From Vandiemenella viatica (taxonomy: Eukaryota > Arthropoda > Insecta > Orthoptera > Morabidae), in assembly GCA_031002005.1 (NCBI GenBank), contig CM061914.1, positions 196,806,685 through 196,870,684 on the forward strand: 64,000 bases of DNA, in the 5' to 3' direction. The notes under the pieces were generated by a model. It did not search any database. It saw nothing but the letters and a program-made list of their open reading frames with translations, and was not told where the DNA came from. This document shows positions 23,330-35,907 of this stretch, piece by piece (within the stretch, counting starts at the first letter, position 1; every line of letters begins with the position of its first letter). Made by a program: the position numbers and the translations under genes.

Positions 23330-24173
23330 GTTTCATATCAGAGAAGAATGAACAATAACTGATTTTGGATAGTAAAAATTCAAGTTTTGAAGGAAAGGCA
23401 TAAGTTGATAATATTTTCACATTTAAAATGTTTTCAGTAGAGAAATAGCTTACAAGATTTTTGGAAAGAGAAGTGAAATGGGATTTAACATAATTTGGCC
23501 GACTAAATAAAAGGTTGAGAATCTAGTAAACATGATTAAACCACATGGGATAGCGTGAACTTTGAATAATTTTTACGGTGAAATGAAGCTATATTTTCTG
23601 ATTGTTACTATAACAAAAAAGTTTTAGAATAATCAAGACTATCTAATGTTAAAATTTGGGAGAAGTTAAAAGATTTTTTGTTGAGCACGAAAAATTTAAG
23701 TTATGTGACAGTGCCACATAATCAAAATGATTGTTAAACAATGGAAAAACATCACACTTTCCAGCAAAACTGTAAATAGGGATGGTACGTGACAAAGTCA
23801 ACCTTTTGGTATGCTGCACTGGAAAGGTGTGTGTTCGTGTGCTCCATTGTTTGTGCTGGTAAATACCTGAGGCTGTTCGTGGTGAGGTTCCGAACAGGGT
23901 AAAGTTAAAAGACTACGAGTGTACGGGAACTTTGGTTTCGAAGAATAAGTATTTTCGGTGTTAAGAGTGAGAGTGTAATATGCGTAATGTGATTATCGTC
24001 CATTGTTAGTGTGTGAGACAGGGTACATGAACTGATTGGGATAAATTTGGCCTCATGATTAGCAAGTGTTGATGCATTAACGATAGAAGGGAAACCTAAT
24101 TTCAGGATTGAGAATTTCAATAACGATCAACCCTAATAATGAATAACTGGCGCTTGGAATCTTTTGTGCTGAT
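23330..24173 (+). other. Probable Helitron interior, unrecognised
   Basis: AT-rich sequence between the Helitron Rep remnant and the hAT. By position it should belong to the Helitron, but I could not read clear protein motifs. Confidence 0.35.
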
Positions 24174-24181
24174 AACTGACT

Positions 24182-26973
24182 TAGGGTTACCAGATGATGG
24201 TCTTCAAAAAAGAGGACATTTCTAGATTAATACTAAATTCTGCAAAAGTGTTGTGGGTTTCTCAACATTTACGGATGTTGCATTAAGATAAATTATAACT
24301 ACACACTTAATAAATAAAAATATTTAAGATATGCATAATTCACTATACTTTTTGCAAATGAAACGTCTACAATAGGTAGTATATTACTTCATTTAATTAA
24401 ATCATGCAACGTTACAACAATTTGTGGCACATTCTAATATAAACTAAAAAAAAATCATCATTAGTATATTTCTCATCTTCATCATTATTCCCTGAAGTAC
24501 TCAGATATTTCTTTGATGAACCAATTTCTGAGAGTAATTTCTTATTTTCCAACAAATAATTATAAAACTGTACACAAGATAAATCCTTATAATTATATTG
24601 CACACTTATAATTCCCTTAACAGACTCAACACTGAGTCTATTTCTATCTTTGGTCCACTGACTGTTTGCTAATGAAAAAATCCTTTCTACACTAGCATTG
24701 TGGCTGGGAATAGCAAAGAAAAACTCCGCCATTTTTAGTAGTTCTGAGAAACAAGCACCATTCTTTGACTCTCCGGAATATTTACACCAGATATCATTTG
24801 ACAACTGATCTATATTAAAGTTAGCCTGGTTTGTCAAAAATGTCTGAAAGTTGCAAAACTGATCAAAGCACTTTACATCATCTATTTTAATATTAAGTTT
24901 TTCATTTAGGTACAGAATTGTTTGTTCCACATCTCCCCAATTTGGAGAATTCTTCAGACCCATCCATTTAAATACCAAAAACTCTTGAAACTGAACCAAC
25001 CATTTCTTAAGATACGTAATTGTTGCATCATAAACATGTGCTATTTCTCCTTCTAGCATATCACATTTAGAACTATATCCTTCATCCCGTTTTTTTCTCA
25101 AAATTTCTTTTAGTTTTAAAGATTTGAAATTCTGGATTTTTCTTTCCTGAAGAACATTCAACACACCCTCAAGAATATGTAACATTTCTACCAGTGAATT
25201 TTTCTCTTTTTCTAGGGCCAAAATATTATGTTGAAATAATGACATAAGAGAATGAACAAACCATAATCATGCTTCACTAAGCTCATTTTGGAAAAACATT
25301 TTAATCAGAATTGTAATTTCACCCTGAGAACTGAAATATGATTTCAGTGCTGGATACATCTCAATTAGTCTCGTAACGCAAGGAAAAAGGGACAACCACC
25401 TACTCTTAGAATGACACAATATTTCCCTATATTGTACATCTACAAAATCACAAAAGTCCTTAAGACTTTCAGTACGTATTGTGTACACGGAAAAATTAAA
25501 TATTTTTAATACTATGGAATCAACATCTAATGTGAGTCCTGCATCAATACCATGTTGAATGCAGTTATGTAAAACATGAGCAGGGCAGCCTAATCCTACT
25601 AATCTATCATTTAAATTGTATTTCAGATGGGCGAAAACATTATTTCCCGACCTCTTACCAAGTCCACTAATCCCACCAAAATTTGTATTTGTATTGTCCC
25701 CAGTAAAAGCAACACATTTATTATTAATACCTCTACTTCTAAGAGTATCACATATGTAAGATGCAATCGTTTCAGATTTTTCATTTGGACTACTTTTAAG
25801 TTCTATCACTTTTGTTTGAATTCCCCCAGATTTAAAGTCATAGTATTGAATTAGAATTTCAAACAGTTTCACAGAACCATGGTTACTGCCGTCTGTTGCA
25901 ACACCAAAACATGAAATACACTCCAAAGCGTCAATAGAAGCATTAACAGAATGAGGTGACGATACAGAATTAATAATGGCTTCTGTTTTAGTGCGAGCAC
26001 ATGACATTTGTTTCGCTATATTTGAGTCTGTAAATAACACTTTCTGCAGTTTTCCAGTACAGTCCATTGATTTAAAACTTTGATGATGCTTGACTGTGTG
26101 AAAAGATAGGGTGCCTTCAGCTGCATGGACCAGATCATTAATTTTGGAATCATTTTTTGCAAAAAAAATCGTCAACTTTGCATGAAGATGCTGCAGTACG
26201 TATCCGCGTTTTGTGTTTTTCAGTGTTTCTGTGAGCTTCTAGGTCTAGCCCCCCTGCAAATTAATAATTGTGCGTGTTTACGTTATTCAGTGTAAGAAAA
26301 TCTGAGCTATTACACGCAAATATCCAGTGTCATACGATATTTACGTAAAATCGGTCCCATGGTTATAAATCTTACCTTTATTAGCAACTGAAACAAATGT
26401 TCCTGATGGGCAGATAAGACATTCTGCCTCTGAGCTAATTCTTCCCGGTCTGAAGTCAGGAAATCGTTTTTGTAATTCGTCACTGAAGGCACATATGCGT
26501 TTTGGCATGATTTCACTTGAACAGTAAAACTGCTTCACTTCACAACAACCAAAACGCAACTAACAGTAAAGCAGTTGAAAACAATGATTCTAGAAGCCGA
26601 GCTGACTACCGAAGTACTTTGCATTGTTGCGTACATAATGTTCTTCACCGGCCGCCCCGCAGCTCGTATTTCACGATAATTGCCTCGCCACCTATTGCTC
26701 AGAAATCGTAACTATATCTTGGCACAGTGCCGAAACAGAAAAAGGAAAAGTGTAGATAAAATACCACATTGTTGGCATAAAGGTTAAATTCGTTAGGGTT
26801 TACCATTTTGACAGATGGGAGAGTTTTATTCCCACACTTTCAAGTTCAGGCAGTAGTAAAACGGAACTAAAAAAAGAGGACATTCCTTGATTTTTCTCAA
26901 AACCCGCCCGGACCATTTTTACGGTCCAAAAAAGAGGACATGTCCGGGTAAAAGAGGACATCTGGTAACCCTA
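24182..26973 (-). mobile_element. hAT transposon, nearly intact
   Basis: 2792 bp with inverted ends TAGGGTTACCAGATG / CATCTGGTAACCCTA. It is flanked by a perfect 8-bp target duplication AACTGACT (24174-24181 and 26974-26981), the hAT hallmark. Subterminal AAAGAGGACAT motifs repeat several times. The transposase is on the minus strand. The intact duplication and long frames indicate a recent insertion. It sits inside Helitron sequence. Confidence 0.96.
24412..26508 (-). pseudogene. hAT transposase with BED-like finger, two lesions
   Basis: Exon 1 (26376-26508) starts MPKRICAFSDEL and holds CLIC. A GTAAGA donor and a TTTGCAG acceptor (exon 2 from 26253) join it to GGLDLEAHRNTEKH, completing a C2H2 zinc finger. 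Near 26160-26170 a run of eight Ts is one too long and shifts the frame. The RNase H-like core follows (25267-26175; CFGVATDGS, GCPAHVLHNC). A TGA at 25267-25269 then interrupts it, and the same frame resumes seven codons later (24412-25245) with the dimerisation motif IPSHNASVERIFSLAN. So one frameshift and one stop separate this copy from a full protein. Confidence 0.9.
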
Positions 26974-27229
26974 AACTGACTCGAACTTTTCATTTGAAAT
27001 TCCTTTCCTCAGAGTGTAGCAAACCTTGAGGGGCTGTTGCAGGGTAGGCATCAGTAATCCATTGCAATAGATTACTGCGAGTTTGAAAGCACCAACAAAC
27101 TATTCGCTATCCCACAAAACTTTTGTTTTAGGATCTGAACAAACTATAATGTACTGCATTTGTGTAGTCATCATCAGTGAAATTCCTTGCATGCTGGCGT
27201 GTGAAAAATTGTTAACATTTGGCCGCATT

Positions 27230-27840
27230 ATAACCTACGTGAAATTTTAGAAACGTTGCCATGAAACCCAACAACAAGCAGATTGTAACACGTTTGTTTA
27301 CTGCCGACGAGACAGATGTTTCAGCAGTTAAATGACGGCATGTTAAAAGCAATTCCACATGCAGATAAAAAGCTTGTTACAACAGACAGTCCAAGGTGTC
27401 TTTCTAAAAGAGCTTGTGCATTAAAAAATACAAGGAAGACTCTTCAATGACAGCAGGAATAAAAGAGACTATAATAGTTAAACAAGGAGTAGGAGAAATG
27501 TTGAAATGAAATACTGACACACATTTGGGTATAGTAAACGGTGAAATAAGTACTGTAGATGAAGTGAAAAATAAGAAAGCAAATAGAATGGTAACAAAAT
27601 TCAATAACAGTTTAAAACATGAGCTGGATTCGGTAAAACTGAACTCTGGAATTATTAACAGACCATTCGTACCCAGGGAACACAAGTAGCATATGCTATA
27701 ACTATATCTACAAAAGCTAAGGACTCGGATTAAATATTGCCATGATTGACACTGGGTCCTCATTCTACGTCTGTGGGAAAGCTTACCACGCATTATCAAG
27801 GGTGAACACACTTAGTGGTGTGTATCTCAACACAGACTTC
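27230..27840 (+). pseudogene. Helitron helicase C-terminal remnant
   Basis: Pieces read MTAGIKETIIVKQGVGEMLK, NTDTHLGIVNGEISTVDEVK, then AMIDTGSS, AYHALSRVNTLSGVYL. These are the last helicase motifs of Pif1-like Helitron enzymes. Stops and frameshifts show decay. Same strand as the Rep remnant at 21640, so the two are probably halves of one element. Confidence 0.85.
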
Positions 27841-27860
27841 AGTAACATAAAAATCAGCTG

Positions 27861-27902
27861 TTAGGGAGCGTCCGTACACCACATGCTCGGTCTGGGAACT
27901 GA
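27861..27902 (+). repeat. Family B foldback MITE fragment
   Basis: TTAGGGAGCGTCCGTACACC and ATGCTCGGTCTGGGA match the left end of the family B element at 35029. The rest is missing. Confidence 0.6.
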
Positions 27903-28284
27903 AAAGCTTAAGCGTGTCATTTATTCTACGATTTACGAAACTTGGAAGAGTTACGAGGGATATCTTGGCTTATGTGTATTTGTAGGATTGATAAAGTAAC
28001 GCAATGAAGGTATTTGTATACACAGAGGTTTCACTATCTAATTTACTGAAACATGGCAAGTATAATGGCCAAGAAATAAGACCTTTTTTTTATTTTAAAT
28101 CAATAATCCATAGTAGTGAGAGAAAAAAATTCTGTCACAAAAAGTTAAGTGAATACGCACTGTAGGGTGTTGGCTTGGCTCAGAACAAGATCTGATAACT
28201 TTTGTCACTGCACAAGCATAAGATTTGGTCAGTGGTTATTTTTAAAAAAGTAACGTGCCATCCAAATTTGACTCGTGAATTCAC

Positions 28285-28433
28285 CTCTACATTTCCAAAC
28301 TGTGGCTCGTGATCCGGCTTTCTTTCGGTAGCATCAGTGTCACTCGGAACGTGTTCCGGTCGCCTCGCAGTGCTCTTCCTGGCGACAGCTCGAGACGGGA
28401 TGACCGTTTTAACCTCTTCGTTGCCAGGTCCTT
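28285..28433 (-). CDS. SETDB1: SETDB1 in-window exon 11 (linker)
   Basis: 149 nt, phase 1 in and phase 0 out. Acceptor CAACAG, donor GTGAAT. It encodes a charged, probably disordered linker (KTVIPSRAVARKSTARRPEH, then an acidic stretch) between Tudor and MBD. Vertebrate proteins have a long variable linker at the same place. Confidence 0.85.
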
Positions 28434-28995
28434 CTGTTGAATAAAAGAATTCATTAGCTGATACTAGGAGCAAATTTTGAAGTCTTAAAATTAAAGAAGG
28501 AAATATTCCTTCAAATGTTTATTAATAACAGTAAACAGAGCAATAATATTAATGGAGCAAAGCAGAAACCATTTAATAGATACTGAATATCTTAAATATG
28601 GATTAACCACTGGATTATGAAATATTGTCCACAATATTTTAGCATTTCCAGAGAATAAAATAAATGGTAATTTATAAGTAATTATGGCAAGTAAAACTAT
28701 GATACGGACAGACACATTTATTCAATTCACTTCAATCAGTGAATATAAAATGGGCAATTCATTCGATTGTACAGTTATTACTTCAAAAAGTTTCCACAGA
28801 AAATATGTGCATGGAAGTTGTGTGCACATATCGGAAAATTGCGAAGGACTTGAATTTGGAGGCATACGTTTGCAAAATTTATTAGTTATGAACTTAAAGT
28901 AAATATTACTATACAAAGAGTATCAATTACGTTTACCACAATGCTCACTATGAACACTTCCTTATTTGAGCTGAAGCACTTAATGTATAATTTAA
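28434..28995. other. Intron 10 left part, nothing recognised
   Basis: AT-rich, with no motif-bearing frame. Confidence 0.5.
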
Positions 28996-28999
28996 TATA

Positions 29000-29250
29000 G
29001 ATAAATAAACTTTTTTTCCCTTATAGCTTTACACATCGATTTTCAGGTAATCAAAGGTGGGAAACGGTTGGGGACAAGGGTCATGAAGCAATTCATCCAT
29101 GGAAACATTCTGGCATTCACTTGGAGTGATTTCAGAAAACCAAAATTTGGATAGCTGATCAAAAATTTAAACCTATGTCCTCCCAAATGGAAGTCCATAG
29201 TGTTGAAAACATCGGTCATATAATAAGGTGAACACACATTACGTACGATA
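29000..29250 (-). repeat. Degenerate tRNA-derived SINE
   Basis: Follows the 23086 and 47820 SINEs in order: AAAGGTGGGAAACGGTTGGG, CTTGGAGTGATTTC, CCAAAATTTGGAT, CCTATGTCCTCCCAAATG. It has many changes and the B box is lost, so it is an older copy. Confidence 0.65.
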
Positions 29251-29590
29251 GCTGTATTATATCACAACAGTCTCTCCACATACGCCAGTTAGGTGAGTGT
29301 TTAATTTGGGTTCCTTGTGCCATCCTAACCAAGGCTTATTTGCATGAACACATCAAATGTATTAATGATCACTTATTTACAATTAGTTGCTCAGTAACAA
29401 ACATTGACTTACAGATAGCTGAACATATGACCTGAAGACACGTCTAGAAAATTAAGTACGTGGAATATTTCTTGAATAGCAGCAACTTTTTAAAAAAACT
29501 ATATCAAATCTAATTTTTTATCTATATTAAATAAATTAGTTACCAAATTTTATATAAATTTCCTATTTAACCTTTTTTGTATTGATAATA

Positions 29591-29920
29591 AGCGGGCGTC
29601 CATAAATTACGTGAGGTGAAATGGGGGGGGGGGGGTCCGGCCAAATCTCACCAAGGGGGAGGGGAGGGGGGGTCAACGGAATTCTCACGTGAGGTTTGTT
29701 ATATTTGTGTTGGACCGTAGAGTTAAAAAATGGTCTACAAAATACGCGAAAGTCGATTTTAGGGGGGTTCTTCATCGAAACGTGGGGGTGAAAATGGTTT
29801 TTGAATGGTGAGGGTGGTTTCTAGGAGGGGGGACTCATGGAGCAGAACTCACCATAGGAGGGGGGGGGGGGGGTTCAAAAATCTGGAAAAAACACCTCAC
29901 GTAATTTATGGATGCCCCCT
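29591..29920. repeat. Foldback MITE, family A copy 2
   Basis: Ends GCGGGCGTCCATAAATTACG and GTAATTTATGGATGCCCCCT are inverted copies with TGAGGTG next to each. The inside has long G tracts (for example about 29626-29636 and 29860-29872). No coding capacity. Confidence 0.88.
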
Positions 29921-30229
29921 AATTTAGATTCAGCCATACTACTGAAACTAGCATTAAATATATATATATATAAGCAACTTTAAAAGTTATAGCAATAATC
30001 TTAAACTAAAATGGACTCTGGCGAAACTTGGCAATTTTTATTTGAATAATATTATCATTTTCAATAATAATAATAAAAAAAGTCACCAGCTTCCTTGGTG
30101 GTTGAAGCCTGGAAACTGATGTAAAGAGTATTATTGCATCTGGTACGTTTAAAAATATAGTTCTTGCACATTAATTATTATGAATTCACTGTCTGGAATG
30201 GCCGTCAACCAATACTACTAAGAACTGGG

Positions 30230-30480
30230 TGCTTTAAGCTCTCTCTATAGCAGCGGATCAAGTACTAATCTCAATGCCGGAATTGCTTCTCTTGTACTGC
30301 GGTTTCTTCCAAACCCAAACTGATCTTCGTCTACTATCCCGTCTACTACACTTTCCATTCTTCTGTATATTATTCTGGTCAGTAATTCTGAGACATGTGA
30401 TGTTAGACTTATAGTTCGATAATTCTCACATCTGTCAGCTTGTGCTTTCTATGAAAGTGTGAAGATGACACTTTGATTAT
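30230..30480 (-). pseudogene. LINE reverse transcriptase fragment
   Basis: The minus strand reads NYRTISLTSHVSELLTRIIY then RRMES, and DEDQFGF-RNRSTREAI. These are RT blocks 0-2 of the same type as the plus-strand LINE at 32640. About 80 codons remain, with frameshifts. Confidence 0.78.
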
Positions 30481-30609
30481 TTTAATTTCCGTATGATGCT
30501 GTTAGACATTTACGACATTCAACAATGAATGTATTAATGAACAAACACAGATATATACACATAGTTCAGTGCAGCCGGCCACTGAGACAGGATTTCCAGT
30601 AACAACCAC

Positions 30610-31690
30610 TACAGCGTGACGTCGAAGTGCTCCAACCAGGCCACCGCCTCCGACGTAGCCTAATTTAGGTCTTCCAGACTACCAGGAAAGGCACGCAGTG
30701 GACAGTCCTGCACAATGTGCGACACAGTTTGTAAAACCTCAGCGCAGTCACGGTACGGAGAATCTGCCCAGCCCCAGGTGTGGAGAGTTGAAGAAGTTCT
30801 TCCCGTACCACATCTAATCGACCGCAGTAAGTCGAATCCTGGTAGTTTTGAGCAGGGATTGGTAATACGCACTGTGCCCTGTGGTGTTGACGATGCCCAT
30901 TCCGCTGCCCAGCTATCTGTAGGGCTGAAGGAGTTAGATGTTAGACTGACAGCAATCTTCCAGGCAAGGCGACGTGACTTCAGCCGTGTTCTGTATTCCC
31001 TAACACTCCATGGACGGGAAGAGCCTCACTGGTGAGAATTCTCGACCATAGTTTTATTAAACCTTTTGTCTTCTGATGTGGGATGTTGCTGAGCACCGGC
31101 AGCCACTGAACAGCTGTAGATAGAAACGAGCCAGCTATAATGCGCATTGTATGGCGAAGCTGAACGTCCGCCAACTGGGTGTGAGAGCTATTAAGCCACA
31201 CGCTGGAGCAGTATTCAGCTGTGGAGTAAACCAAGGCCAGGGCTGTTGTTCTTAATGTATTTGCATCAGCTCCCCATGAAGTTCCTGCCAGCCGTTGAAG
31301 TAAGTGCTTCCGACTTTTAAGCTTGGCGGCTGTATTCTGGAGGTGCCTTTTGTAGGTTAGGGACCTGTCTAATGTCACATTCAGGTATTTTGGGGCACTG
31401 TTATACATCTGGTCTCTGAACAATATATTTGGCTGGTAGTTCATTTGTTTGTTGCTAAGGTGGAATGTAGCTATTTCTGTTTTCTGTGGAAAGTAGGCAT
31501 TCATTTATTTCCTGAAGGTCATGAGTCAGGATTTCTTCAGCCTCCATGAAGTTAGTTCTTTTTACTGTGAGATTGATGTCATCACCATATACAAATTTGC
31601 GAGAGACTCTGTCTGGCAGGTCACGAGTATATAAACTGAAAAGTACAGGGGAGATAACCGAGCCTAACACATTGGAATAAAAATGTTGCT
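30610..31690 (-). pseudogene. Jockey-like LINE, RT C-terminal half
   Basis: The 31455-31670 frame has SVISPVLFSLYTRDLP and FVYGDDINL, the RT box with YADD changed to YGDD. The 30980-31504 frame has YLNVTLDRSLTYKRHL, then AEYCSSVWLNSSHTQLADVQ and QWLPVLSNI. The 30660-30872 frame ends in a zinc-knuckle-like H-VQDCP. Order and motifs fit jockey-type elements. Three frames cover one protein, so it is inactive. 5' truncated. Confidence 0.88.
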
Positions 31691-31694
31691 TGTG

Positions 31695-32042
31695 TACAGG
31701 CCCTTAGCAGAGCATCTATTATTTACACATGTATGACATAAGATCTATGTCCCAGGTACTAGTAAAAATCTTGAACAGCAGTCGATATTGCAACGTTCAA
31801 AATAATGGCTAATTTGGAAAATGAGATCCGAAGTTATCATAAATACACTAAAAAACCTCTTTAATTAAGTATAGAATGCTTCCAGTCTTTTCTCTAACCT
31901 AAATCTTTCACACGGGTATCCAAGACCCTTTTTCGAACCTTCAGAAGCCATGTACTGATATGTAGTATTATAAACCTTTAAAGTAGAATGAGCAGCAAAA
32001 ACAAATAAATGGATTCTCATTATGATAATCCATTGCACTTAC
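31695..32042. other. Short intron stretch, nothing recognised
   Basis: Sequence between the LINE and exon 10, AT-rich. Confidence 0.5.
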
Positions 32043-32109
32043 TGGAAGGATCTTCAGATCTGTTGTCATCTGCATCATTTCGCGTATATTCAACGTAAGG
32101 CATATTCCT
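32043..32109 (-). CDS. SETDB1: SETDB1 in-window exon 10
   Basis: 67 nt, phase 0 in and phase 1 out. Acceptor ATTCCAG, donor GTAAGT. Its peptide RNMPYVEYTRND aligns with the conserved PVVQYT-type segment just after the Tudor array in vertebrate SETDB1. That supports both this small exon and the weak donor of the exon before it. Confidence 0.88.
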
Positions 32110-34438
32110 CTGGAATGAAAAAAAAAAAAATTTATATGTAAGGTCACTGAGCATAAAAAGGAAGGTGAGAAACTACAAAAGTTTAGGAACATAAAACAAG
32201 AAAAAAATTAAGGAAACAACACTTACAACATGATCACATGAAGTGCTACATTTGGATGTTGGTTTTGTATCCAGTGAATATCTGAAGTGTCATTTTTAGC
32301 TAACATTTGTCAAGTCACCACTGCTAATGCCTATGGCTGTTAATTTTCCATCTGTTCAATATTCTTTGTTTCCTCCCCCTTTTTTGCACATTCAGATAAC
32401 AGATATACAACACTAACTGACAAGTTACGTTTATTATTTGTTGCTGCTACTTTTCATGGGAAAGCTAGATATTCTGCAGTCCTGGGTGAATAAGATTTAA
32501 TATATGCATTATCTCTCATAAAATACTGCTGAAAGACTACAGATAAATTTTATTTTCTGCCAATATGGTAATATGTTGGTTTTCTTTGAATTTTATGTAC
32601 CTTGAGTTTTTATAATTCTCTGGGAGGAGTCATCAGACTGGATCCGACATACTATGAGTCATAGCTTGGAACGTTAGAAGTCTTAATAACGCCGGTAGAT
32701 TAGAAAACTTAAAAGAGAAATGGAATGAATTAAGTTAGATGTAGTTGGGATCAGTGAGCATGAGTGGAAAGATGCACAGGATTTCTGGTCTCGGGAACAC
32801 AGAATAATTAATGCAAAAGCCATCAGTGTGGTTATTAGTGTAGCATTTATAATGAATAAGAGAGTAGGGAAACGATTACTTTGGCGACAGGATTATTTTG
32901 ACGAGGATAGAAACCAAGCTCTCCATACAGGTTAGTATCAATGTATAAGACAAATTCACAGGAAGATGAAGAAATAAACAAAATATTCAATGGAATTGAA
33001 GAATTAAATATGGAAAGGGGGATAACATCCAACAATCACGAGTGATTGAATGCAGTAGTGGAAGAAGGAAAAGATGGGAACAGTGTAGAGAGTTTTGGCA
33101 GACAAGAAATAAAAGAGCGAGAAAGCAGGTTGCTAGAATTTTGTGAAAAATATCAAGTTTGGCGAACACACTATTTAAGAATTATGCCCAATGTATATAT
33201 GCCTGGAAATGTCCAGGGAATGTGGTCAAACAGAGATTCAAGAATCTAGTTGCAGAGTATAAAGCATACCCAGGAGCTGACACAGATACTGACCACAATC
33301 TGAGATTCAAGAGGATAAAGGGGCAATAAAAGCAGAACAGACTGGAAGTGAACAAATTCAAACCAATGAAAAATTTGCAGAGATGACAGACATGGGTCTA
33401 AAAACAACTCAACTGGGGACGAATAGAACACACAGAAGAGCAAAATAATCAAAACTGGCAAAGAAACGCTAGGCTTTAGGAAACAAGAGGCCCCAAAATC
33501 TTGGTTCACATAAGAAATTTTGGAGATGGATCAGAGGAGAAGGCACAAAAATGTTTAGAATGAAGCAGGAAGAAAGAAGTACAGTTTACAAATCAAATAA
33601 ACAGGAAATGCATGAACGTAAAAGAAAGGTGCGAAGAAGTATAAAAAGAAAGATTTGACCTATGTGAGGATCAAACAGAATTTTGGAGAAATGAAGAAAA
33701 GATGTAAATACATTAAAGCCGCTGACGGGAAACCTTTTCTAAGCTCAGAAGATAGAGCTAAATGATAAAAGGATTACATACACAACACGATATGACAACA
33801 GTGTACTGAAAAACAAAAACCATGTCGACACTGTTGACTTAGGAAATTCTCATTTAAGGAAAGAATTTGACAGAATTTTGAAAGATTTGAAATCAATTAA
33901 GGTCACTCGAAGTGGTGATATTCATTTAGAACCTCTGAAGGAATATAAAGGTTATTTAAACCGATATCAAACATTTACGAAACATGAATAATTCCAACTG
34001 ATTTTGATGAAATCATCTTCCAACCTACAAAGAAAGCACACGCTCACAAATGTGAAAATTATCACATTATAAGTCTCACATCACATTCTTCAAATTTACT
34101 GACTAAGATAATATACAGAAAAATAGAAAGCAAAACAAGAGATAGTAGGTGATGATCAGTTTTGGTTTAAGAAAAAGCGCAGTACGAGGGAAGCTATTTT
34201 GGCTTTAAGATAAATACATGAATAGCAGACCAAGAAAATCAAAAGATACTTTTATGGAGCTTTTTGATTTAAAAATTTTCTTTGATGATGTTAGGTGGGA
34301 CAAGATGTTCAAAATTTTAAAGAAGTCAGGTCTAAAATATCAAGAAAGAAGAATATTTTGCAATCTATGTAAGAATCTAGTAGCTTTAACAGAAGTTGAG
34401 AATAATGAGAGACATGCATTATTTAATAAGGGTGAGAG

Positions 34439-35907
34439 TAGTGTTGCAAACTGAAAAAAAAAATGTTTTTTTTTTCAGCTTTGTGAAAAAAAAACATGAA
34501 AAAAACCTAGCACCCGTGTTTTTTTTCTATTTTTTTTTTTTTTTTCAGAAAACAATATACGTATATTTGATAAATTATAGTTTTATTTAAGGAACTTCCA
34601 TTTTACAAGTGTGTTTTAAGTCTTACTGAATCATATAATGTCTCACATAATGATTCATAAGTGTATCTATATAGGTAACATAATTTTATTCATCCTCTAT
34701 GTCAGTACCACATTCACTAGTATCAGCACTACCAACACTAGTTCGATCGGTGTCGGAATTTTCTCTCTTCTTCTGTCTCCTCTAGATCCATAACTTCAGA
34801 AATAGTTAAATTTTCTTTTACTGGTTGTTCTTGTATTGTACGCAAAAGATTTTGAGATTGCAATTTTAAATTGTGAGCAAAGTACACACTGTGCATAAAG
34901 ACTGCGCCGATAGTTCTGTATTACGGTCTTTTAAGTTTGAATTAAAATCTATTATCATACAAAATAGGAGTTTCACTTCTTTTCAATAGTTTGTTTACAC
35001 CAACGGTTGCAAGGAAACGATTCATAATAAGGGACCGTGCACAAACTACGTGGCTCGGTCCAGAGTGAGGAGGGGTTAGCTGAAAGGCTACGCTGGGCTA
35101 CGTGGGGAGAGGGAGGGGGGGGGGGGGGAGGTTCCCAGCCAGGCCACGTAACTTTCCTTTCGTAACATTTTTCACTGTTAAAATGAGGAACTGAACTCAC
35201 AACAGCATGTGAGTATTTATTTCCCTCAGTTAATTATATCCGTATGTAATTTACAATAGTCTGACAAGAGAAAACAGTACAAAATGTCTTCTGGAATCAA
35301 AACGGAAGAAAGCTACATGCTACATGAGCGGGAGGGGGGGGGGGGGGGGGGGAGGCAAAAGCCACGTAGGGCTGCGTGGGGGTTCACAGGAGGCCAAAAT
35401 GGAGCTATGTGGTTTATGCACGCTCCCTTACTGACAATTTAATGAGTCAGTACCACTATACTCTGAGAGTTAACAAGTATACGAATATAAGGAAAGCCCA
35501 ATAAGGCAAAAAACCGTGGATAAATTTTAAATTCCTAATTTTTTTAAAAGATCTGTAGGTAATTTTGTAGAGCTGGCAGCACTATTTCAAATAGCAAGTA
35601 TCATTCCAAACAATGGGGAATGGGGATTCCTTCTCGCGCAACCTAGTCTCTTCGGGAAATCCCCGTTAATAAAGAAATTTCAGTCAATTTTGCCAATATT
35701 TTTCCTACTGAACCAGAAAAATATAGTAGATTTTAAACTAAGAAAAGTACTTAGAATAAACTCTAAAACAGTTATTTTAAACGATAACTGCCTTACAAAT
35801 TTGAGATTTAGTAGTTGTGAAAAAAAAAAAACATGTTTTTTTTTTACAGTTTTTTTTCATGTTTTTTTTTCAAGCCAGAAAAAAAACGTTTTTTTTTTAC
35901 AACACTA
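34439..35907. mobile_element. hAT-like non-autonomous element inserted in the LINE
   Basis: 1469 bp with inverted ends TAGTGTTGCAAACTG... and ...TTTACAACACTA. An exact 8-bp duplication GGTGAGAG (34431-34438 and 35908-35915) flanks it, and removing the insert restores the LINE's G-E-R-Q-G-C box. The ends are rich in A and T runs with several short hairpins. The minus strand near 34690-34790 shows a short acidic reading (SVGSADTSECGTDIEDE) that may be an eroded transposase end. Confidence 0.9.
35029..35430. repeat. Foldback MITE, family B copy 2
   Basis: Ends TAAGGGACCGTGCACAAACT and GGTTTATGCACGCTCCCTTA are inverted copies. Inside are two long G tracts and repeated CTACGTGGGG-type phrases. 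It lies entirely inside the hAT-like insertion and so is younger than it. Confidence 0.88.

Noticed and set aside
27404..27811. 135-codon minus-strand frame with hydrophobic stretches
   Set aside because: The plus strand here reads Helitron helicase motifs, so this frame is its shadow.
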